This document shows positions 32,154 through 40,798 of a DNA stretch of 64,000 bases, piece by piece. How positions within the stretch are numbered: the stretch's first letter is position 1; the number at the start of each line of letters is the position of its first letter. This DNA is from Anaerolineales bacterium (GTDB lineage Bacteria > Chloroflexota > Anaerolineae > JAAEKA01). The stretch is taken from NCBI GenBank assembly GCA_020634615.1, contig JACKBI010000003.1:288574-352573 (forward strand). The letters run 5' to 3'. The notes below the pieces were generated by a model. It did no database searches. It was given only the letters and a program-made list of their open reading frames with translations, and was not told the origin of the DNA. The translations under genes were made by a program, and so were the position numbers.

Positions 32154-33904
32154 GCCGGCTGGCTCCCGTTGAACCCGTCGCCCAGTTGCGACGCGTAGAT
32201 CTCCTGGTAGATCGGGCTGGACTGCAACAGCTCGCGGTGCGTCCCTTCAGCCGCGACGCGCCCCCGGTCGAGAACGATGATCTTGTCGGCCTTCAACACG
32301 GTGCTGATGCGCTGTGCCACCATGAAGCAGGTACGGCCAGCCATCCACGTTTCCAGATAGCCCTGAATCTTGGTCTCGGTCTCCACGTCCACGGCGCTGG
32401 TGCTGTCGTCCAGGATCAGGATGTCGGGATGTAATAACAGCGCGCGGGCAATGGCGATCCGCTGCTTCTGGCCGCCCGACAGGTTGCCGCCCCGTTCCTC
32501 GATCTGCGTATCGTAGCCGTCGGGCAGATCCAGAATGAAGTCGTGAGCCTGGGCCGCGCGAGCCGCCGCTTCCACCTCGTCCTGGCCGGCATCGGGCCGG
32601 CCATAGCGGATGTTGTCGCGCACCGTCCCGGTGAAAAGCACCGTCTCCTGCGGCACGACGCCGATGCGCGACAGCAGCGAATCCTGGGTCACATCGCGCA
32701 CATCTGCCCCGTCGACCAGCAGCCGCCCCTCGGTCACGTCGTAGAAGCGCGGGATCAGGTTGACCAGCGTTGTTTTGCCCGCGCCCGTCGCCCCCAGGAT
32801 CGCGACTGTCTGGCCCGGTTCGATGGCCAGGTTGATCCCCTGCAACACCGCCGTCTCAGTGGTTCCGTTGTAGTGAAACCCGATGTTCTCGAAACGCAGC
32901 CGCGGCTGGGCTGTCTCGGGCAGGGCCGGCGCGTTGGGAGCATCCTCCACCTCTGGAATGGTCTCGAGCAGCTCGTTGACGCGTTTGGACGAGGCGATGC
33001 CCGCCGCCCAAACGCTGGCCAGGTTGCCCATAATGAGCAGCGATCCCAGCGCCGTTTGCAGGTAGTTGACAAAGGCCACGATCTCGCCGGTGGTCAGTTG
33101 GCCGCTGATGACCTGCAGGCCGCCACGCCAGATGACGACCACGATGCCGATGTTGACACAGGTGCTCAGCGTCGGGCCCATGGTTGCCATCCACTCCATG
33201 ATGCGGATGTTGCGCTCCGTGTAGTCCTCGTTGCTGACCTCGAAACGCCGGGCCTCGTGTTCATCGCGCACGAACGCCTTGACGACGCGCACGCCGGCGA
33301 TGTTCTCCTGCAAGACAGTGTTGAGCCGGTCCAGCTTCTGTTGCAGAGTGAGGTAGAGCGGCCCCATCTTGAGAATGAAGAACACAATCAGCACCAGCGT
33401 GACCACCAGCAACGGCACCAGCATCAACGCCAGCCGCGGGTCGGTGTTGTACATCAGCAGCATGCTGCCGAGCATGATCAGCGGCGCGCGCGTCCCGATG
33501 CGCAGCGAGATCTGCACCAGTCGCTGGAAGATGTTCGCGTCGCTGGACAGTCGCACCATCAGCTGACCGGTCTTCATGCGGTCGAGGTTGCCGAAGGAAA
33601 AGGACTGGATCGTGACGAACAGCGCCTCGCGCAGATCGCGCGCCACCCCCTCACCCACCTGAACCGAGTAGATGTTGTTGCCGATGGCGAAGATCGTATC
33701 GAAGGCCGAGATGACAAGCATCAGCAGGAAGGTCCGCCCCACCACCTGCATGTTGCCGGCAATGATGCCCTGATCGATGATACGCTGCACCAGTCGCGGG
33801 ATGGCCAGATCCAAAATGACCACGACGACCAGCAAAAACAGCGCAAGAACGCTTGTCTTCCAGTACGGTCTGACGAAACGAAGCAGCTTGAAGACTTGTT
33901 GCAT
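32150..33904 (-). CDS. ABC exporter half-transporter, degenerate-site subunit
   Basis: 584 residues: an ABC_membrane domain (about 18-300), then an ATPase with Walker A GATGAGKTT, perfect signature LSGGQ, and Walker B ILILDDSTSAVD, where Asp replaces the catalytic Glu. The H-loop is VAQRISTV, with Gln instead of His. Both changes mark a non-hydrolysing site. First gene of the two-gene operon. Substrate cannot be inferred. Confidence 0.93.
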   Translation of the reverse strand: MQQVFKLLRFVRPYWKTSVLALFLLVVVVILDLAIPRLVQRIIDQGIIAGNMQVVGRTFLLMLVISAFDTIFAIGNNIYSVQVGEGVARDLREALFVTIQSFSFGNLDRMKTGQLMVRLSSDANIFQRLVQISLRIGTRAPLIMLGSMLLMYNTDPRLALMLVPLLVVTLVLIVFFILKMGPLYLTLQQKLDRLNTVLQENIAGVRVVKAFVRDEHEARRFEVSNEDYTERNIRIMEWMATMGPTLSTCVNIGIVVVIWRGGLQVISGQLTTGEIVAFVNYLQTALGSLLIMGNLASVWAAGIASSKRVNELLETIPEVEDAPNAPALPETAQPRLRFENIGFHYNGTTETAVLQGINLAIEPGQTVAILGATGAGKTTLVNLIPRFYDVTEGRLLVDGADVRDVTQDSLLSRIGVVPQETVLFTGTVRDNIRYGRPDAGQDEVEAAARAAQAHDFILDLPDGYDTQIEERGGNLSGGQKQRIAIARALLLHPDILILDDSTSAVDVETETKIQGYLETWMAGRTCFMVAQRISTVLKADKIIVLDRGRVAAEGTHRELLQSSPIYQEIYASQLGDGFNGSQPA

Positions 33905-34202
33905 GGCGAATGAATGGAAGCGAACAAGTCGCTTCTGTCGATGAGTCCGGTGTCTGTTGTAGCAGAGGTTACCCCGACTGTCAATGCTGGACCATAAGTC
34001 TTTTGGGACATCCTGCCTGCGGTCTGGACCGAGCGGAAACCCCTTCGAGCCGGAATTCCCAGTCGGGCGGTCCTCGCCAACTTACGGGCTGCGAAAACTT
34101 TTCAGCCCAAAAACGGTCGTTGCTTGTCCGCGGGTGCCATCTGGGCTATGATATGAATCCAACAGATTCTACGTTCCGATGAGCAGAGAAAGGACATCTC
34201 CC

Positions 34203-34523
34203 ATGATCGCACGACTCTGGCATGGATGGACAACCAATGACAACGCCGCGGCCTACGAGGTGCTGCTGACCGAAGAGATCTTCAATGGCATCCAGAACCG
34301 CCACATCCCCGGCTTCAAGAGTATCCAGTTGCTGGTCCGCCCGCTCGGTGACGAGGTCGAGTTCGTCACGCTGATGCTATTCGACTCACTGGACGCGGTC
34401 AAGGAGTTTGCCGGCGAGGACTATGAGGTGGCCGTGGTTCCACCCGCCGCGCGGGCGTTGCTGGCACACTTCGACGCCCGGTCGCAGCACTATGTGGTCA
34501 AGGCGCAAAACGACGCCGTCTGA
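34203..34523 (+). CDS. Antibiotic-biosynthesis-monooxygenase-like (ABM) domain protein
   Basis: 106 residues: a dimeric alpha-beta-barrel type protein with MIARLWHGWTTND, then FKSIQLLVRPLGDEVEFVTLMLFDSLDAVKEFAGEDYE. No catalytic function can be assigned; small ABM proteins include heme-degrading and quinol-oxidising types. ATG 34203 has AGAAAGGA suitably placed. A broken partial paralogue lies at 29585. Confidence 0.75.
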   Translation: MIARLWHGWTTNDNAAAYEVLLTEEIFNGIQNRHIPGFKSIQLLVRPLGDEVEFVTLMLFDSLDAVKEFAGEDYEVAVVPPAARALLAHFDARSQHYVVKAQNDAV

Positions 34524-34561
34524 CATCGCTCCCCCCTCTGTCTTTCTACAACCCATGCGGG

Positions 34562-34577
34562 TATGACGCGCGTCATA
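34562..34577. promoter_or_regulatory. CRP/FNR-like dyad 1 upstream of the cytochrome gene
   Basis: TATGA-CGCGCG-TCATA, part of an 18-bp perfect palindrome GTATGACGCGCGTCATAC (34561-34578). No -10 element lies at the class II distance on either strand, so it may be an accessory or distal site. Confidence 0.5.
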
Positions 34578-34802
34578 CCGCAGCGGCGCTTCTTGCGCCA
34601 GAAAAATGGTGGCGCGCTGCCACTGTCCCGAATCGCCTCCCGGGACGGTGGACGCCTGCCCGCTGTTATTCCACCAGCGCGCCGCCGGCAGGCCTTCCGT
34701 TCGCACCCTCGCAACGCGCACCCCGCCCCTCTTTCCTCGCGCCCGACAACAGGCCCGTACACGACTGAAAGCTCCTTTCTTCGTATCCCCAGTTTCTCCA
34801 GA

Positions 34803-34845
34803 TATGATTCAGGTCATATCGCAATCGCCGGATTAGCGATAGAAT
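34803..34845 (+). promoter_or_regulatory. Class II CRP/FNR-like promoter for the decaheme cytochrome
   Basis: TATGA-TTCAGG-TCATA (34803-34818, in the palindrome ATATGA-N6-TCATAT) is centred 29.5 bp before the first base of TAGAAT (34840-34845). This puts it at about -41.5 from the predicted start point, the classical class II position for CRP/FNR activators. No -35 hexamer is evident, as expected. Confidence 0.6.
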
Positions 34846-35228
34846 AATGCTGGCGCATTCTTGCCACGCAAACTGCAGCGCTGGCGCGCGAAAGACGCCT
34901 GACACGATAGCTGATTACCCGCTGTTGGTCCGGCCGACCACAAGGCGTGCCTGTCCCAAACAGAAAGCGAGGAACCGAGACCCACGCATTCCGGGCGCAT
35001 GGCTGGACCACCAAAGGTACGCCAGTCCCAAGTCTGCGCAACATCTCACTTCAAGATCGATACCACCGAGATACACCACTCAATCTGTTCCGCACGTTGA
35101 ACAACAGGCGCAAGTCGTCCCAACCTTGTCCTGTTCGATGGTAGATCGCGTTTCCCCTCCGGGAAACAACCACCCTGACAACCGCACACTAGCGGAAGTC
35201 ACTTGCAAAGGAGCAAGGAGAAAGTCTC

Positions 35229-37592
35229 ATGCAAAGAAAGATGGTATTAGGACTGTCCATCATAGCAGTCCTGCTCCTGGCCGCAGCCGTCATTGCCGGC
35301 TGCGGAGGAACGCCCAGTACCGCAAGTCAAGTTGGACCTACTGGTCCAGTCGGTCCTGCTGGTCCTGCCGGTCCTGCTGGCCCCGCCGGCCCTGCTGGCC
35401 CTGCTGGTCCTGCCGGCCCCGCCGGTGCGACCACAATGATCAGCCATACTCTCACCCTCGAGTCCTGCACGACCTGTCACAGCGGCGCCGGAGACAAACA
35501 TCAGGCATCCTATGACGAGCTCTACCAGGACGGCGTCATCCAGGTTACCGATCTGGCCTATTCGTTCTCCGGTACGGACACGAGCACGGTGACGTTTAAC
35601 ATGACGAAGGATGGCGCTCCCTTTGACGCCAGAGAAGCAGATGCCCTGGGCATTTACTTCACACCGTATGCCGATGGAAAGTTCCAGTTCGACCCGCCTG
35701 TCGAGAGGTTTTCGCTTGCGGGCGATCTCGAATATGACGGCAATGGCGGGATCACGACCAGCATCACCGGAACGACCGATTTCTCGCAGGTGCCCGGCGT
35801 TGTCGTGGTCTACGGTCGCGATGAGACCGTTGGTATGATTCCCAATAGCCGCGTCGCACAGAACAAGTACCCGTTCGCCGCTTTGCTGAAGACCGGGACC
35901 GGTGTCGATTACGTTTCGGCCGCCAACAACGACGGCTGCGTGAATTGCCACACCGACCCCTATCTCAAGCACGGCTACATCTATGGTCAGGTCGATGGCG
36001 ATCCTGCAACTGACTTCTACACCTGCAAAGCCTGCCACATGGACAACGGCGAAGGCGGCCATTTCGAATGGCAGCTTCTGGTCACTGACCCCGCGCTGGC
36101 CCAGCAGTACCTGGCAGGCGAAGTTGAGTTGACGGAAGAGCAGCAGGCCCAGTTCGCCTACAACACGTCACTGATGAACGACGTGCACATGTCGCACGCG
36201 ATGGAATTCCCCTATCCTCAGTCCATGGCGAACTGTGCGACCTGCCACGAAGGCAAGCTGGACACCATCCTGACGGACGCCAACTTCACCGTTTCGACCT
36301 GCAAGAGCTGTCACCCCGTGACGACTGTCGAGGGTATCGAGACTCCGGCGCCTGCGCTGACGACCATCCTGCCCGAAACGGTCCATGGTTCAATGGACTT
36401 GAACACCACCGACTGCACCACCTGTCACGGTGAGGGCAAGCTGGCCCCGGCGTTCAATCAAATTCACACCGGTTTCGACACGGCAATCTACACGGCGGAT
36501 GGCCAGAAGTACTCTGAGGCCATCACTGTGACCGTTGACAGTGCCACGTTCGACGGCTCCATGCTGGACTTCACGTTCAGCGCAGTTGGGTCGCCAGATC
36601 TTGAAGCGATTGACACGACGACCATTACACCGACCGTTATGGTCGGACTGTATGGCTACGACACCAAGGACTTCATCATCGGACCGCACGAGCGGCTGTT
36701 CGATGACAACGGCGATGGCACCATCGACAACAGCGACCAGCGCACCCTGGAGTACGAGGTCGGCACGGAGCATCCGCGCTTCACGACCGTGTCAGCCGGA
36801 GACGGCACCTGGGAAGTCACCGCTGACCTTTCGACATGGACCGACATGATCGGCGACGGCACGGTAAAGCGTGTCGAAATCGCAGTGATGCCGGAGCTGG
36901 TAAACGCCGATGGCGTCCAGCTTGCGCTGAATGCGCCATCGCGGACCTTCGACCTCGAAGCCGATGCGTTTGCCGATGACTTCTATGCGCCAATCGCCAA
37001 GGTCGTGGACGGCTGTAACACCTGCCACGATGCACTGGCAACAACCTTCCATACACCAGACCGCGGTGGCAACATCGTCGTTTGCCGCATGTGTCACATC
37101 ACCAAGAGCGGTGGTTCACATCTGGAAATGCAGTCGCGATCGATCGACTCGTATGTCCACGCGATCCACTCGTTCCAGGCGTTCGACATTGGCGACATCG
37201 ACTTCGCTGACCCCGTGGCGGCTATGGAATACGAGCATCACATCGAGACCCCCTATCCGACCCACGGCATCACGGACTGCGAGTCCTGCCACAATCCGGG
37301 CACCTACAACGTACCGGATCAGTCCATGTCGCTGCCCGGCCTGCTCTCGGCTTCCGATGAGATCACTGGCTGGGACCGCAACATCGGCACCGTTCCGTCA
37401 GTTGTCACCGGGCCTGCATCGCGCGCCTGCGGCAGCTGCCACCGGGCTGAGCTGATCAATGAGGACGACGCCAATGGGCTGCTCTCCTTGAACCAGCACA
37501 CCAACCTCGGCGGCTACATGATCGATGCCGGCGATGATCCCACAGCCACGCTCATGGACACGATCAACCAGGCGATGGCCAACTTCAAGTAA
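35229..37592 (+). CDS. OmcA/MtrC-like decaheme c-type cytochrome lipoprotein with collagen-like stalk
   Basis: 787 residues. The lipoprotein signal ends VIAGC (Cys25). Residues 36-65 are ten Gly-Pro-X triplets (GPT, GPV, then eight GPA), a collagen-like spacer. Ten CxxCH heme sites follow: CTTCH, CVNCH, CKACH, CATCH, CKSCH, CTTCH, CNTCH, CRMCH, CESCH and CGSCH, in a 5 + 5 layout split by beta-rich domains. Heme number, length and domain order fit the OmcA/MtrC family of extracellular electron-transfer cytochromes. AAGGAG lies eight bases before the ATG. No MtrA/MtrB porin partner is nearby. Expected to be exported and lipid-anchored; a role in extracellular electron exchange is inferred from the family. 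Confidence 0.9.
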   Translation: MQRKMVLGLSIIAVLLLAAAVIAGCGGTPSTASQVGPTGPVGPAGPAGPAGPAGPAGPAGPAGPAGATTMISHTLTLESCTTCHSGAGDKHQASYDELYQDGVIQVTDLAYSFSGTDTSTVTFNMTKDGAPFDAREADALGIYFTPYADGKFQFDPPVERFSLAGDLEYDGNGGITTSITGTTDFSQVPGVVVVYGRDETVGMIPNSRVAQNKYPFAALLKTGTGVDYVSAANNDGCVNCHTDPYLKHGYIYGQVDGDPATDFYTCKACHMDNGEGGHFEWQLLVTDPALAQQYLAGEVELTEEQQAQFAYNTSLMNDVHMSHAMEFPYPQSMANCATCHEGKLDTILTDANFTVSTCKSCHPVTTVEGIETPAPALTTILPETVHGSMDLNTTDCTTCHGEGKLAPAFNQIHTGFDTAIYTADGQKYSEAITVTVDSATFDGSMLDFTFSAVGSPDLEAIDTTTITPTVMVGLYGYDTKDFIIGPHERLFDDNGDGTIDNSDQRTLEYEVGTEHPRFTTVSAGDGTWEVTADLSTWTDMIGDGTVKRVEIAVMPELVNADGVQLALNAPSRTFDLEADAFADDFYAPIAKVVDGCNTCHDALATTFHTPDRGGNIVVCRMCHITKSGGSHLEMQSRSIDSYVHAIHSFQAFDIGDIDFADPVAAMEYEHHIETPYPTHGITDCESCHNPGTYNVPDQSMSLPGLLSASDEITGWDRNIGTVPSVVTGPASRACGSCHRAELINEDDANGLLSLNQHTNLGGYMIDAGDDPTATLMDTINQAMANFK

Positions 37593-37633
37593 GCAAGAAT
37601 GACAGGCGGGCTTCGGCTCGTCTCGCACGGGAA

Positions 37634-37658
37634 AAGGGCCCTTCGGGGCCCTTTTTTC
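37634..37658 (+). terminator. Intrinsic terminator after the cytochrome gene
   Basis: AAGGGCCC-TTCG-GGGCCCTT with a T-run (CCCTTTTTT): an ideal Rho-independent terminator with a stable UUCG loop. Confidence 0.92.
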
Positions 37659-37723
37659 GTACCGCATACAGCTCTGGCTGGTCTGCCCACCGAGCCGGCG
37701 CCGATAAAAGCGTCAACGCGCGC

Positions 37724-38656
37724 TCAGCTAGCCGCAGCCAGCGACAGATAGATGATCGTGTCCAGCACCACGTGGATGAACCACGACCACCCCATCCCAC
37801 GCGTATCCAGCATCGCCTTGCCCAGCAACAGCGCCAGCAGCCCGGTCTGGACAAACCCGAAAATACCCGATGGTATCCCGCCATACCAGTGCCCCAGGCC
37901 GAAAAACACGGCGGTGATCGCCAGCGCGTGGCCCGAACCAACCGCTGGCAACAGGGTTGCCAGCGGCGCGGCCCGGTACATCACTTCCTCGCCAAAAGCA
38001 TTCAGCGCGGCACTGGCAAGGATCAGCGGCAGCAAGCCCAGCAGCGCACCAGACCCTGAGAAGAGACCAGGAGTCTGTGACGCCATAAAGGCGAAGAACA
38101 GCGCGCCCAACAGCAGCGTCATGGCCGCGCCGAACGCGATCCAGCCAACCGGCCGCGCGCGGCCCGGCAATCGAATCCCCGCGGCCGGCGCGTTCAAGTC
38201 ACCAACCGCCAGGAAGACAGCGCGCCGCTTGTAGCCCATCAGGAACAGCGCGGCCAGCACGATCAGCGCCTCCAATGCGATCAACGTCCGTTCGCCCAAC
38301 AGGGTCACCAGCGACGACCCATCCGCGAACAGGCGCTGCCAGACAGCCGTCTGCTTCATCAGTTGATCGAACGGCAACGTCACCAGGAAGATGATCATCA
38401 TGATCGCGAAGAAGGTGCGCAGCGGCTGCAGCGCGCGCCAGATGAAACTCAGGGCAACCAGCAGCGCCGCCGTCACGATCCAGGCAGCGGTGATCCATGG
38501 AATGTCCGTGTGCAGAACCTCACGCGCGATCACCAGCGGGAACTTGCTCAGCAGCAGCATTGCCGTCCACGCTACAACGATCAGCAGCCGGCGAGACGAC
38601 TGGTTAACTGCGGCTGGCGTGGCAGCCGCCACTGGAGCTATTGCGGGCTCGTTCAT
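37724..38656 (-). CDS. CPBP-family intramembrane metalloprotease (1)
   Basis: 310 residues with about eight membrane helices. CPBP/CAAX-protease motifs: NAFGEEVMYRA (EExxxR), FFGLGHWYGGIP (FxxxH region) and the third-motif His in WFIHVVLDT. Such enzymes cleave within the membrane or act in peptide maturation or immunity; the substrate is unknown. 22 bases downstream of a second CPBP gene, so probably the last gene of the operon that starts at 40658 or 41533. Confidence 0.85.
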   Translation of the reverse strand: MNEPAIAPVAAATPAAVNQSSRRLLIVVAWTAMLLLSKFPLVIAREVLHTDIPWITAAWIVTAALLVALSFIWRALQPLRTFFAIMMIIFLVTLPFDQLMKQTAVWQRLFADGSSLVTLLGERTLIALEALIVLAALFLMGYKRRAVFLAVGDLNAPAAGIRLPGRARPVGWIAFGAAMTLLLGALFFAFMASQTPGLFSGSGALLGLLPLILASAALNAFGEEVMYRAAPLATLLPAVGSGHALAITAVFFGLGHWYGGIPSGIFGFVQTGLLALLLGKAMLDTRGMGWSWFIHVVLDTIIYLSLAAAS

Positions 38657-38678
38657 GGAAATCTCCTTGATGCTGCGT

Positions 38679-39473
38679 TCAGGCCGTGTCCGGGACGGCC
38701 ACTGGTGAAGGCAGGCTGCGCAGCAGGAAGATTCCCGCCGCGGCCAGCGGAATCATCAGCAGGCCCAGCATCAGCCAGGATTGCAATTCCTGCTCCCCAC
38801 CGCCGGCCAGGTTGAGAAAACCGGCCAGATTCAACGTGCCGTGGAAGAACACCGCCGGATAGATGCTGCGCGCGGCCAGCACCAGGCAGGCCAGAAAGAC
38901 GCCCAGAAAGAACGCGACGCCAGCCTGACCGAGCGCCTGCGCCAACGGCTGGCCGCCCAGCACATTGACCAAATGCATCGCGGCGAAGAAGAGCGAGGAC
39001 ACCAGCACGCACCTGATCGACCCGCCGTCGCTGTCGCCCCAGACCCGCACCAGGTCGTGCAGGATCAGCCCGCGAAAAGCGATCTCCTCCAGAAACGCGG
39101 CTACGGTGATGAACAGTGCGATCAGAGAGAGCGGCACGGAATCGTCCGGGCGGAAGTTGAGATTGCCTGTCAACGCGTAGGCCGAAACAACAATTGCATA
39201 AGTCAGCGCCAGCAGGCTGAACAGCCACACCTGCCAGCGTCCGGGCCGCGTGAAGCCGGCCGGTTCAAGCCACTCCAGCCCGCGCAACAGCAGGAGCAGC
39301 AGCCCGATGAACACCAGCCTGGCAAACGTCCCGCCGGCATACTGACCATCAGGTGCGCCCGGCCAAATCCGCCCCACAATGGCCGATACGAGCACCATCA
39401 GGATGAAGACAACGGTAACGGCCAGACTGAAAAGCCAGGGATGTTCCGCAGCGAAGTCGTTGATTCGCTTCAT
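38679..39473 (-). CDS. CPBP-family intramembrane metalloprotease (2)
   Basis: 264 residues, about seven helices. Motifs EEIAFRGLILHDL (EExxxR), FFAAMHLVNVLGG and FFHGTLNLAG complete the CPBP active site. The start MKRINDFAAEHPW at 39473 lies one base after the stop of the upstream toast-rack gene (TAG-C-ATG), which implies coupled translation; the longer frame overlaps that gene. Confidence 0.87.
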   Translation of the reverse strand: MKRINDFAAEHPWLFSLAVTVVFILMVLVSAIVGRIWPGAPDGQYAGGTFARLVFIGLLLLLLRGLEWLEPAGFTRPGRWQVWLFSLLALTYAIVVSAYALTGNLNFRPDDSVPLSLIALFITVAAFLEEIAFRGLILHDLVRVWGDSDGGSIRCVLVSSLFFAAMHLVNVLGGQPLAQALGQAGVAFFLGVFLACLVLAARSIYPAVFFHGTLNLAGFLNLAGGGEQELQSWLMLGLLMIPLAAAGIFLLRSLPSPVAVPDTA

Positions 39474-39474
39474 G

Positions 39475-40416
39475 CTACGTTGCTTCCACACTGATCTTGC
39501 CGACGCCTCCCTGGAGGACAATGTCCAGCGAGACGGCCGTCTGGCCAAAGTGGTCGTTGGTGTAGGCGTCGCCATCGCGCGTCAACCCGTGCAATTGGGT
39601 GCTGCCCAGTCCGACTGCCGAGCGAACGCGCACGCCGGTGCTTTCCGGCAGCCGCAGGGTGATGTCGCCAATCCCTGCCTTGATGAGCATCTCGCTGCTG
39701 TGCTGCCACTCACCGCGCAGGTCGAGAAGCAACTCACCGACGCCGCTCTGTAACTCGACGAACGGCAGGTTCAGCCCCGCCAACGCCAGCTCAGCCTGCC
39801 CGGCGCCAAACTGTACGTTCAGTTCAGTCGGGACATCCCCGTTCAACCGGATCGTCCACTCACAACGCCCCGGGTGCATGTACGTTTGCCGGCCCGCCTT
39901 TTGCGACACAGTCCATCTGCCCTGGTGGTTGTCATCGACGACGTAGTCGGCCACCGGCGGCAGCCAGGCGCCGTCATCATAGGTGAAGTCGGCCTCTGCG
40001 ATGCCCGCAGCGCCGGGCGTCAGCCGCATTACTCCTGACTGCATGTTCAGGTCGACGTGTAGCGTACTGGCCCCGCCAGCCTCGACGCGCGTCGACTCGT
40101 TCCTCAGTTCGCCGCGGACGCTGTCCGAGGTTGTGGCACTGGCAGACCCAACCTCTTTGGCAACGCCGCGGTAGACGACGGCCGCCACAATCAAGCCCAC
40201 GGCAATTGCCAGCAGGACAAAGATCCCAAGCCACGCCCACAACGGCAGCGGGCTTCCATTGACGACGGCCTGATAGATCGCCGCGACCAGTGCAATCAGA
40301 AAGATCGCAGTTATAATCCATGAGAACACCCGGATGAGCCGCAGCGAGCGCGGATTGTTGAACCGCGACTGCGGGAGTCGGCTCTCGACACCTGGGGACC
40401 GGTTAGTTGTCGTCAT
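39475..40416 (-). CDS. Membrane-anchored 'toast-rack' (LiaF-like/DUF4097-like) protein
   Basis: 313 residues. Two membrane helices (about 35-80) precede a beta-helical domain of repeating GxG strands (FGAGQAELALAGLNL, LQSGVGELLLDLRG, IKAGIGDITLRLP, LQGGVGKISVEAT), the toast-rack pattern found in LiaF and adhesin-like proteins. ATG 40416 (MTTTNRSPG) was preferred because AAAGGAG sits nine bases upstream; the called GTG at 40437 overlaps the previous gene. Probably senses or scaffolds at the membrane surface; exact role unknown. Coupled to a CPBP protease. Confidence 0.75.
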   Translation of the reverse strand: MTTTNRSPGVESRLPQSRFNNPRSLRLIRVFSWIITAIFLIALVAAIYQAVVNGSPLPLWAWLGIFVLLAIAVGLIVAAVVYRGVAKEVGSASATTSDSVRGELRNESTRVEAGGASTLHVDLNMQSGVMRLTPGAAGIAEADFTYDDGAWLPPVADYVVDDNHQGRWTVSQKAGRQTYMHPGRCEWTIRLNGDVPTELNVQFGAGQAELALAGLNLPFVELQSGVGELLLDLRGEWQHSSEMLIKAGIGDITLRLPESTGVRVRSAVGLGSTQLHGLTRDGDAYTNDHFGQTAVSLDIVLQGGVGKISVEAT

Positions 40417-40433
40417 GGCAGGTAGCTCCTTTC

Positions 40434-40658
40434 TCACAATTCATCGTCAGCCTGCAAAGTGTTGACCGAAATCAGAGTCAAACCCAGATTGTTGATGTGC
40501 CTGAGCACACCTTGCAGCGCCGCCTGGTCGGGTAACAGACCAGATAGCACTGCTTCGCCGCTCTCCAGGTTTGAGACAGCCAGTCCGTCGAACCAGTCCG
40601 TCCAAATATCGTCGAGATGCCCTTTGACCTTGATCTGGCAATTGATAGGCTTGTCCAT
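40434..40658 (-). CDS. Small conserved-type hypothetical protein
   Basis: 74 residues, soluble, acidic: IKVKGHLDDIWTDWFDGLAV, SNLESGEAVLSGLLPDQAAL, then HINNLGLTLISVN. The QAALxGVLRHINNLGLTLISV part resembles small proteins that often sit beside membrane protein genes in Chloroflexota, but I know no named function. The stop lies 18 bases before the toast-rack ATG, so they are probably co-transcribed. Confidence 0.7.
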   Translation of the reverse strand: MDKPINCQIKVKGHLDDIWTDWFDGLAVSNLESGEAVLSGLLPDQAALQGVLRHINNLGLTLISVNTLQADDEL

Positions 40659-40798
40659 TGAGTCGAACCTTGCTGGTTCAGTTAGGGATAGTCAGTGTTG
40701 ACCACGCATCAGGAAAATCTCCACCGAACCGCCCGTACCGGCAGCCGCTACGCTATTTTCTCTTCGACTGCTGCACCGGGCGCCTCACGGAAGCACGC

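Larger units (their letters stand above)
34524..35228 (+). other. 705-base region upstream of the decaheme cytochrome gene
   Basis: No convincing gene. It holds two CRP/FNR-like dyads (34562-34577 and 34803-34818), a GGCGC-TTCTT-GCGCC hairpin near 34585-34599, a -10 element at 34840-34845 and a GTTTCCC-CTCC-GGGAAAC hairpin at 35150-35167. If transcription starts near 34852, the cytochrome mRNA has a leader of about 377 bases. No known riboswitch consensus was recognised. Confidence 0.6.

Noticed and set aside
32543..33913. Plus-strand frame of 456 codons
   Set aside because: Antisense of the ABC transporter; His/Gln-rich with no domain.
35340..35430. GPA-encoding repeat as a DNA minisatellite or CRISPR-like array
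   Set aside because: Units are nine bases with codon variation, in frame and encoding collagen-like triplets; no spacers.
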